This document shows positions 1 to 5,341 of a stretch of 6,039 nucleotides of DNA, in pieces. Numbering within the stretch: the first letter of the stretch is position 1; each line of letters starts with the position of its first letter. The position numbers were made by a program, and so were the translations under genes. The notes beneath the pieces were generated by a model. The model made no database searches. It had not been told where the DNA came from and saw nothing but the letters and a program-made list of their open reading frames with translations. The DNA is taken from positions 1 through 6,039 of the forward strand of contig JADHTD010000182.1 of NCBI GenBank assembly GCA_016776525.1, written 5' to 3'. The stretch comes from Rhodospirillales bacterium (lineage in GTDB: Bacteria; Pseudomonadota; Alphaproteobacteria; Rhodospirillales; JADHTD01).

Positions 1-158
1 ATCAGGCCCAACTGTACGCCGATGACGGTGGCCAGGCCGACCCGTTGGCCGGAACTCAGCGTGTAGCGGAGGATCAGCAGGGTATCCGGGCCCGGCGACA
101 TGACCAGGGCCGAGGCGGCGACGATAAAAGCGCCGAGGGTGGTGATTTCGACGGGCAC
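1..158 (-). CDS. LysE/RhtB-family amino-acid exporter, N-terminal part (cut by window edge)
   Basis: Only the first 52 codons are present; the rest lies beyond base 1. The reading begins VPVEITTLGAFIVAASALVM and continues through SPGPDTLLILR (residues 21-31) to a second hydrophobic, glycine-rich stretch. A hydrophobic first helix followed by a (T/S)PGPD motif is the N-terminal signature of the LysE/RhtB inner-membrane exporters, which export amino acids or similar small metabolites. The substrate cannot be read from this fragment. The start is taken as GTG at 158-156, 9 bases after the hydrolase stop, because it places the PGPD motif at the usual distance from the N terminus; no good Shine-Dalgarno is visible. 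The short gap suggests co-transcription and translational coupling with the hydrolase and fumarase genes. The family is well supported; the exact start and the function are not. Confidence 0.8.
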   Translation of the reverse strand, partial: MPVEITTLGAFIVAASALVMSPGPDTLLILRYTLSSGQRVGLATVIGVQLGL

Positions 159-167
159 GGGCGGGCC

Positions 168-806
168 TTACGACAGCCCGTCGGCAAAGGCGGCCAGGGC
201 TTCAATGGCTTCGGTCCAGTTGCCGTCTTCCGTCAGGCCCGATTTGACGCGCGGTTTGAAGCCGTGGTCGCCGTCCTCCAGCCAGTGCAGAGTGATAGCA
301 GGCGACAGCGTATACCCGGCAACGTCTTGGCGCGATCCCAAAGTATCCCGGGTGCCCTGGAGGAAAAGACTGGGGGTTTGTAGGGCCGCCAGATGCTCGG
401 TGCGGACATTCTCCGGGCGGCCCGGCGCATGGAACGGATAGCCGAGGCAGGCCAGTCCGCGTACCGGCGTGCCCGCGGTCTCCAATTCGCCGGTGATCAT
501 GCTGGCGATACGCCCGCCCATGGACTTGCCGCCGATGATGAGGTTTTCCGGACCACCCAAGGCGCCGATCGCGTCCCGCCAGGTCTCCAGCAGGACCGGC
601 GCCCGGTCCGGCGGGCGCTTGGTGCCGGTCTCGCGCCGCTTCACCATGTAAGGGAATTCAAAGCGCGCCACCCGGTGGCCGCGTTCGGCCAGCCCTTCGG
701 CGAAGGCCACCATGAAGGGGCTGTCCATGGGTGCGCCCGCCCCGTGGCCGAGAACGATGGTCAGCGGCGCGCCCTCGGGGCCATTGAAGAGGAATTCGGG
801 TGCCAT
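168..806 (-). CDS. Small alpha/beta-hydrolase of the KANL3/Tex30-like type
   Basis: This 212-residue protein has a complete serine-hydrolase triad layout. The oxyanion-side motif is HGAGA (21-25), the nucleophile elbow is GGKSMGGR (92-99) with Ser95, the likely acid is Asp154 in GTRD, and the likely base is His181 in DGDHGFK. Members of this bacterial family resemble the dienelactone-hydrolase-like domain of eukaryotic KANL3/Tex30; their substrates are mostly unknown. No signal peptide or membrane segment is seen, so it is probably cytoplasmic. It starts at ATG 806-804, 15 bases after the fumarase stop, and ends 9 bases before the LysE-type gene, so it looks like part of an operon. A metabolic link to fumarase is not implied by the sequence. 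The fold assignment is strong; the specific reaction is unknown. Confidence 0.85.
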   Translation of the reverse strand: MAPEFLFNGPEGAPLTIVLGHGAGAPMDSPFMVAFAEGLAERGHRVARFEFPYMVKRRETGTKRPPDRAPVLLETWRDAIGALGGPENLIIGGKSMGGRIASMITGELETAGTPVRGLACLGYPFHAPGRPENVRTEHLAALQTPSLFLQGTRDTLGSRQDVAGYTLSPAITLHWLEDGDHGFKPRVKSGLTEDGNWTEAIEALAAFADGLS

Positions 807-821
807 GGCGGTCGCTGCGCC

Positions 822-2456
<1,635 letters not shown>

Positions 2457-2497
2457 GGCCGGGTCTCGTCTTTAAAAGGGGGGTTGGAAGGGTCGCT

Positions 2498-3019
2498 TTA
2501 TTTTTTGCGGAAGGCGTCGAGGGCGATGATCTTGCCGGTCTCTTCCGTGTCTTCATCCAGGTCTTCGTCGCCGTCGTCGATCTCCACTTCGGTTTCATCG
2601 ACGGCGGCTTCCGCGTTATCCAGCCAGAAGCCTTTTTCTTCCTGCGCCTCGTCGTCGTTGAACGACATCATCTTCAGTTGCAGGCCGAAGTTGACGGAGG
2701 GGTCGGCAAAGGCGGTGATCGCCGAAAACGGGATGTGCAGGTATTCGGGCTTGCCGCTGAAACGCAAAGACACGCTAAAGGCTTCGTCGGTAACGATCAG
2801 GCTGTCAAACTGGTGCTGGAGGACGATGGTCATCTCGTCCGGGTGTTCGGCCCGCAGGTAGCCGGGGATCTGGACGGCCTCTTCCTGGGTGTTAAAGGTG
2901 ATGTAGAAATGATGCTCGCCGGCCAGACCGTTGGCGGCGGTATGGTTGAGGGCCCGCTTGATGACGTCGCGCAGGGCGTCCTCGATCCAGGTGTCGTATC
3001 TCAGATCATCGTCTTCCAT
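2498..3019 (-). CDS. sspB: SspB, ClpXP adaptor for ssrA-tagged proteins (alphaproteobacterial type)
   Basis: SspB binds the N-terminal part of the tmRNA-encoded tag on stalled polypeptides and tethers them to ClpX, speeding degradation by ClpXP in the cytoplasm. The 173-residue protein shows the expected parts in order: a short helical N terminus (LRYDTWIEDALRDVIKRAL, 6-24), a compact beta-rich substrate-binding domain to about residue 120 (HHFYITFNT, MTIVLQHQF, FSVSLRFSGKPEYLHIPFSAI), a strongly acidic flexible linker (about 122-161), and a conserved C-terminal tail IIALDAFRKK (164-173) that fits the ClpX-binding tail of alpha-type SspB. The start is ATG 3019-3017. The only SD-like bases are AAGG just before it and GGGAGG about 17 bases upstream, so the ribosome site is unusual. 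The next gene upstream on the same strand is ssrA, the RNA that encodes the tag. Confidence 0.95.
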   Translation of the reverse strand: MEDDDLRYDTWIEDALRDVIKRALNHTAANGLAGEHHFYITFNTQEEAVQIPGYLRAEHPDEMTIVLQHQFDSLIVTDEAFSVSLRFSGKPEYLHIPFSAITAFADPSVNFGLQLKMMSFNDDEAQEEKGFWLDNAEAAVDETEVEIDDGDEDLDEDTEETGKIIALDAFRKK

Positions 3020-3054
3020 GACCTTAGAGTCTTATCCCTCCCGGCCCGAAGACT

Positions 3055-3093
3055 CAAGCTAGAACGGTTAAAGGTGTTCTAGCTTGGTTTTTT
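3055..3093 (+). terminator. Rho-independent terminator-like stem-loop, plus-strand orientation
   Basis: A perfect 11-base-pair stem is formed by 3055-3065 (CAAGCTAGAAC) and 3076-3086 (GTTCTAGCTTG) around a 10-base loop. One G and a run of six T (3088-3093) follow. The T-run makes it a terminator only for plus-strand transcripts; on the minus strand no T-run follows the stem. No plus-strand gene lies to its left in this window, so its client is unclear. It could stop antisense transcripts leaving the sspB-fumA region before they reach ssrA. It could also be an operator palindrome for sspB, since it spans the candidate -10 box. Confidence 0.55.
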
Positions 3094-3096
3094 CAA
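3067..3096 (-). promoter_or_regulatory. Candidate sspB promoter
   Basis: Reading the minus strand, TTGAAA (3096-3091; five of six matches to TTGACA) is followed after 18 bases by TTTAAC (3072-3067; four of six matches to TATAAT), 47 bases before the sspB ATG. The -10 box falls in the loop of the inverted repeat at 3055-3086, so the repeat might act as an operator. This is a pattern match only; sspB might instead be read from a promoter further upstream, including that of ssrA. Confidence 0.3.
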
Positions 3097-3279
3097 ACCC
3101 TCAGACGCCGGGCGGGCTGCGCCCTTGGCTTACGCGAAACGGTTCGCGAAGCGCAGTCGCGCTTAGTTAGTAAGAACAACAACCTACCTAAATGTTGCGG
3201 ACTAGCCTGGAGCGTAGCGACTAGCGCCATTGAGGCGCGCAGCCAGCGCGGCGCTTGAGCGCAATATAAACAATAAAGT
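3094..3279. other. Structured non-coding spacer between ssrA and sspB
   Basis: No credible gene is seen here. The stretch holds small foldback elements: CGCGAA/TTCGCG with loop ACGG (3133-3148), a GCGC/GCGC hairpin with loop TTGA (3251-3262), and GGTTT/AAACC around 3086-3099. It also has two copies of ACTAGC near 3211-3226 and an AT-rich island around 3163-3197 containing TTAGTTAG and CCTACCTAA, which pair imperfectly. Read on the minus strand it is the 3' flank of ssrA. None of the hairpins is followed by a T-run in that direction, so no clear ssrA terminator is found. Confidence 0.5.
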
Positions 3280-3323
3280 GGGGGGCTTCTGTTGCCAGGT
3301 GCCCCCCGAACCCCGTTGTAACC

Positions 3324-3362
3324 TTAAGCGGCTACAGCAAATGCCTCAGAATTGTCATTGGC
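3324..3362 (-). CDS. tmRNA tag reading frame (encoded tag ANDNSEAFAVAA)
   Basis: Twelve codons and TAA encode ANDNSEAFAVAA; with the alanine carried by tmRNA the full tag would be AANDNSEAFAVAA. The resume codon GCC follows a T-run and ACAGAT, analogous to the A-rich TAGTC before the E. coli resume codon. The AAND start is the part bound by SspB and the terminal VAA is the ClpX-recognised end. The Caulobacter tag, recalled as AANDNFAEEFAVAA, is one residue longer and differs in the middle. This frame is translated only during trans-translation and has no ribosome-binding site of its own. Confidence 0.95.
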   Translation of the reverse strand, partial: ANDNSEAFAVAA

Positions 3363-3447
3363 ATCTGTAAAAATAGCCCGATAACGGTGGTACAATGCCG
3401 AGCGAAAACAAAGTCTTTACCACGCACGTCGATCCTGTTTCGCCCCC

Positions 3448-3486
3448 ATAGGGTGCGGCCCGATGTGTCGGGCCGAAACCGGAAAA
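3448..3486 (-). ncRNA. tmRNA intervening segment, removed on maturation
   Basis: These 39 bases lie between the CCA end of the acceptor piece and G1 of the coding piece, so they cap the acceptor stem in the precursor. They contain a perfect 8-bp hairpin (3475-3468 with 3463-3456, loop CACA on the minus strand) flanked by T-rich and pyrimidine-rich single strands. In alphaproteobacteria this loop is cut out to give two RNA pieces; the 5' end at 3447 is where RNase P-like tRNA maturation would be expected to act. Confidence 0.85.
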
Positions 3487-3566
3487 TGGTGGAGGCGCCG
3501 GGCACTGCCCCCGGGTCCGCAACGCTTATTTCACAGTGCGTTTATCGCCATAGCCGGTAAACCGGC
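3487..3566 (-). ncRNA. ssrA: tmRNA acceptor piece (precursor 5' part)
   Basis: This part supplies the 3' half of the tRNA-like domain with a genome-encoded CCA at 3489-3487 and discriminator A at 3490. The T arm is 17 bases with a non-canonical loop GGCAGTG and is preceded by GCGGA, similar to the CGGAC before the E. coli tmRNA T arm. The first transcribed bases would form a GCCGG-TTTA-CCGGC hairpin (3566-3553). Either that hairpin or a local AACGC/GCGTT pairing (3542-3538 with 3525-3521) could mark the processed 5' end. The CCA end is certain; the 5' end is an estimate. Confidence 0.8.
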
Positions 3567-3572
3567 ACGCCT

Positions 3573-3601
3573 AATATAGGCGTTTTGGGGGACGGATGCA
3601 A
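3573..3601 (-). promoter_or_regulatory. Candidate ssrA promoter with inverted repeat over the -10 box
   Basis: On the minus strand TTGCAT (3601-3596; three of six matches to TTGACA) and TATATT (3578-3573; five of six matches to TATAAT) are 17 bases apart. The predicted start near 3566 would yield an acceptor piece of about 80 bases. The -10 box lies inside a perfect inverted repeat, ACGCCTA (3567-3573), ATA, TAGGCGT (3577-3583), which may bind a regulator or be coincidental. Confidence 0.5.
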
Positions 3602-3664
3602 AGAGGGACGGGGGAAGTAAATCGGGGCCTTGTCTTGCAAGCCGCTTCGGGTAGAGTGAAAAAA

Positions 3665-3762
3665 GCAAATCCCGTGCAGGACGAAGGCCTGCGACCTATT
3701 GCATTTATGCAATGAATGCAGTTTGTATTTGCGGCAAAGAAGAAAACGCAAATCCCGGGCAG
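3665..3762. repeat. 15-base imperfect direct repeat pair in the thyA leader
   Basis: GCAAATCCCGTGCAG (3665-3679) recurs as GCAAATCCCGGGCAG (3748-3762), one mismatch in 15. Each copy follows an A-rich tract. The copies start 83 bases apart and flank the ATTGCA/TGCAAT inverted repeat. They could be a pair of protein-binding sites or a remnant of a local duplication. Confidence 0.7.
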
Positions 3763-3771
3763 ACGGGATTT
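3750..3771. promoter_or_regulatory. Leader stem-loop upstream of thyA
   Basis: AAATCCCG (3750-3757) and CGGGATTT (3764-3771) form a perfect 8-bp stem around GGCAGA. On the plus strand only one more T follows, so it would be a weak terminator or an attenuation hairpin for thyA. It overlaps the second copy of the direct repeat. Its role is inferred from shape only. Confidence 0.4.
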
Positions 3772-3779
3772 TGATGGTC

Positions 3780-3807
3780 CTGGGCGCAGAAAGCTGGGCG
3801 CAGAAAG
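3780..3807. repeat. Perfect 14-base tandem duplication before thyA
   Basis: CTGGGCGCAGAAAG occurs twice with no gap, at 3780-3793 and 3794-3807. The second copy ends at the start of the thyA ribosome-binding site, so the duplication lies in the untranslated leader if thyA starts at GTG 3825. Confidence 0.9.
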
Positions 3808-3812
3808 AAGGA
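3807..3812 (+). promoter_or_regulatory. Ribosome-binding site for thyA
   Basis: GAAGGA is the best Shine-Dalgarno match near thyA. It lies 12 bases before GTG 3825, longer than usual. It supports the GTG start over the in-frame ATG at 3774, which has only a weak purine stretch before it. Confidence 0.55.
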
Positions 3813-3824
3813 ATACCTGTAGGG

Positions 3825-4619
3825 GTGAAACAGTATCTCGACCTGATGCGCCATGTGCACGACCACGGCTATGTGAAGGACGACCGCACCGGCACTGGCA
3901 CGCGCTCCATCTTCGGCTATCAGATGCGCTTCGATCTGGCCGAAGGCTTTCCCTTGGTGACCACCAAGAAGCTGCACCTGAAATCGATTATCCATGAACT
4001 GCTGTGGTTCCTGATGGGCGACACCAATATCGCCTATTTGAAGGAGCATGGGGTTAGAATCTGGGACGAATGGGCCGACGCCAACGGCGACCTGGGCCCC
4101 GTCTACGGCCACCAGTGGCGCTCCTGGCCGGCCTCGGACGGCACCGCCATCGACCAGATCGGCGGCTTGGTTGAGAAGATCAAGGCCAACCCGGAGTCGC
4201 GGCGTCACATCGTCAGCGCCTGGAATGTCGCCGAGGTCTCGGATATGGCGCTGCCGCCGTGCCACTGCCTGTTCCAGTTCTATGTCGCCGACGGGCGGCT
4301 GTCGTGCCAGCTATACCAGCGCAGCGCCGATATTTTCCTCGGCGTTCCCTTCAACATCGCGTCCTATGCCCTGCTGACCCTGATGATGGCCCAGGTGACG
4401 GGGCTCAAACCCGGCGATTTTGTGCATACCTTCGGCGATGCCCACCTCTATGCCAACCACCTGGAACAGACCGACGAGCAGCTGTCGCGCCAGCCCTTCC
4501 CTTTGCCGCAGATGCGCCTCAACCCGGCGGTCAGTGACCTGTTTTCCTTCAAGTTCGAAGACTTCACCCTGGAGAACTACCAGTCCCACCCGCACATCAA
4601 GGCGGCGGTGGCGGTCTGA
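3825..4619 (+). CDS. thyA: Thymidylate synthase
   Basis: ThyA methylates dUMP to dTMP using methylene-tetrahydrofolate, releasing dihydrofolate. With the GTG start (VKQYLDLM, matching E. coli MKQYLELM) the protein is 264 residues, the same length as E. coli ThyA. The numbering of functional residues agrees without gaps: Arg21, Glu58, Trp80, Tyr94, catalytic Cys146 in ALPPCHC, Arg166 and Asp169 in YQRSADIF, Asn177, His207 and Tyr209. The C terminus HIKAAVAV matches the conserved closing tail. In-frame ATGs at 3774 and 3699 would add 17 or 42 residues with no family match, so GTG 3825 is preferred. folA follows after 4 bases, and its product recycles the dihydrofolate made here. The gene is divergent from ssrA. 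Confidence 0.98.
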   Translation: MKQYLDLMRHVHDHGYVKDDRTGTGTRSIFGYQMRFDLAEGFPLVTTKKLHLKSIIHELLWFLMGDTNIAYLKEHGVRIWDEWADANGDLGPVYGHQWRSWPASDGTAIDQIGGLVEKIKANPESRRHIVSAWNVAEVSDMALPPCHCLFQFYVADGRLSCQLYQRSADIFLGVPFNIASYALLTLMMAQVTGLKPGDFVHTFGDAHLYANHLEQTDEQLSRQPFPLPQMRLNPAVSDLFSFKFEDFTLENYQSHPHIKAAVAV

Positions 4620-4623
4620 GGTG

Positions 4624-5130
4624 ATGGCGGAAATCCCCGTTTCCCTGATCGTTGCGGTGGCCGAGAACGGCGTTATCGGTACTGCAGGCGACCTGCCGTG
4701 GCGGCTGCCGGAAGACCTCAAACGCTTTAAGGCACTGACCATGGGCAAGCCCATCGTCATGGGGCGCAAGACTTACGATTCCATCGGCAGGCCGCTGCCG
4801 GGCCGTACCAATATCGTTATTACCAGGGACTCGACCCTCACCATAGACGGCGCCGTCGTGGTCGCCAGCCTGCAAGACGCCCTGGCCGTGGGGGCCGCCG
4901 AAAATCCGGCCGAGATCATGGTCATCGGCGGCGGCGAAATCTACGCTCTGGCCCTGCCGCTGGCCGGGCGGCTCTATCTGACCGAGGTCCGGGCCGTTGT
5001 CGAGGGGGATGCGGTTTTCCCGGAGATCGACCGCTCCCAATGGGCGGAAACGGCCCGGGAGGACGGTCCTGTGGCCGAAGGCGATGGTCCGGCCTACAGT
5101 TTCGTCACCCTGCACCGCAAGACCGCATGA
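4624..5130 (+). CDS. folA: Dihydrofolate reductase
   Basis: FolA reduces dihydrofolate to tetrahydrofolate with NADPH and is the target of trimethoprim-type inhibitors. The 168-residue protein shows the family layout: SLIVAVAENGVIG (7-19), the loop and active-site segment GDLPWRLPEDLKRFK (22-36) with the catalytic acid Asp31 (Asp27 in E. coli), the NADPH-binding GRKTYDSIGRPLPGR (47-61) and VIGGGEIY (100-107), and a C-terminal YSFVTLHRK. It starts 4 bases after the thyA stop. An in-frame GTG at 4621 directly precedes the ATG and is a possible alternative. The only SD-like sequence, GAGG, overlaps the thyA stop and is very close to the ATG, so translation is probably coupled to thyA. Confidence 0.97.
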   Translation: MAEIPVSLIVAVAENGVIGTAGDLPWRLPEDLKRFKALTMGKPIVMGRKTYDSIGRPLPGRTNIVITRDSTLTIDGAVVVASLQDALAVGAAENPAEIMVIGGGEIYALALPLAGRLYLTEVRAVVEGDAVFPEIDRSQWAETAREDGPVAEGDGPAYSFVTLHRKTA

Positions 5131-5341
5131 AAGTGCCCGCTGACGGGCTCTGTCGGGGGGTGATTTCTCTTGAATGCGGCTGAGTCTGGCAAAGAACGCC
5201 CGATCCCATTAATATTCCTTGGCGTTCAAGACCTTAATACCTAAATGCTATGAATACGGATGTATTAGGGAATGCGATCAATCCAAGGCAGCAATGCCAT
5301 CGGGGAGCGGGAGGACCGGGATTCAGTCCCGAAAACAGATA
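5131..5341 (+). other. Intergenic region between folA and cheZ
   Basis: Just after folA is a short hairpin GCCCG-CTGA-CGGGC (5135-5148) without a proper T-run, so it is a weak candidate terminator. Around 5205-5270 the DNA is AT-rich and holds an inverted repeat, CCTTAATAC (5232-5240) with GTATTAGGG (5262-5270), nine pairs including one T:G, around a 21-base loop. A further CGGGA-TTCAG-TCCCG hairpin (5317-5331) lies just before cheZ. This region probably contains the cheZ promoter, but no clear sigma-70, sigma-28 or sigma-54 site could be settled. Confidence 0.5.

Larger units (their letters stand above)
3280..3566 (-). ncRNA. ssrA: tmRNA (ssrA), circularly permuted, two-piece alphaproteobacterial type
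   Basis: tmRNA rescues stalled ribosomes by acting first as alanyl-tRNA and then as a short mRNA for a degradation tag. On the minus strand the gene reads acceptor piece, intervening segment, coding piece. The acceptor piece ends with the T arm (3514-3498: CCGGG, loop GGCAGTG, CCCGG), then CGCCTCC-A-CCA (3497-3487). The coding piece begins GGGGGCG (3447-3441), which pairs with CGCCTCC in a 7-bp acceptor stem. Its third pair is G:U, the alanine identity element. The tRNA-like AGGATCGACG follows, then GTGGTA (3423-3418), which can pair with TACCAC (3392-3387), then the tag frame and a 7-bp GC-rich stem (3307-3301 with 3286-3280). ACGCAC (3541-3536) and GTGCGT (3427-3422) could join the two pieces. 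The right end is set by the predicted promoter start and the left end by the last stem; mature ends may differ by several bases. Confidence 0.96.
3602..3824 (+). other. Intergenic region and thyA leader between divergent ssrA and thyA
   Basis: This region must hold the thyA promoter, but no convincing -35/-10 pair is found. It carries an 8-base palindrome CTTGCAAG (3634-3641), an inverted repeat ATTGCA-TTTA-TGCAAT (3698-3713), an imperfect 15-base direct repeat (3665-3679 and 3748-3762), an 8-bp hairpin (3750-3771) and a 14-base tandem duplication (3780-3807). The reading frame of thyA stays open upstream to 3699, but that extension shows no ThyA similarity. Confidence 0.55.

Noticed and set aside
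3487..3514. Possible tRNA gene, from the T-arm and CCA
   Set aside because: There is no anticodon arm. The pieces belong to the tmRNA acceptor end, confirmed by the pairing with 3441-3447 and the tag frame.
3280..3566. Phage or island attachment at ssrA
   Set aside because: tmRNA genes are common integration sites, but no integrase or repeated copy of the tmRNA end is present in the window.
3542..3751. Minus-strand frame of 69 codons between ssrA and thyA
   Set aside because: It runs into the ssrA promoter and acceptor piece and has no family features or ribosome site.
4311..5115. Minus-strand frames opposite thyA and folA (4311-4769, 4597-5115)
   Set aside because: They are antisense to two intact, highly conserved enzymes.
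5187..5200. Sigma-54-like site (TGGC...GC) before cheZ
   Set aside because: The GG and GC are separated by 8 bases, not the required 10.
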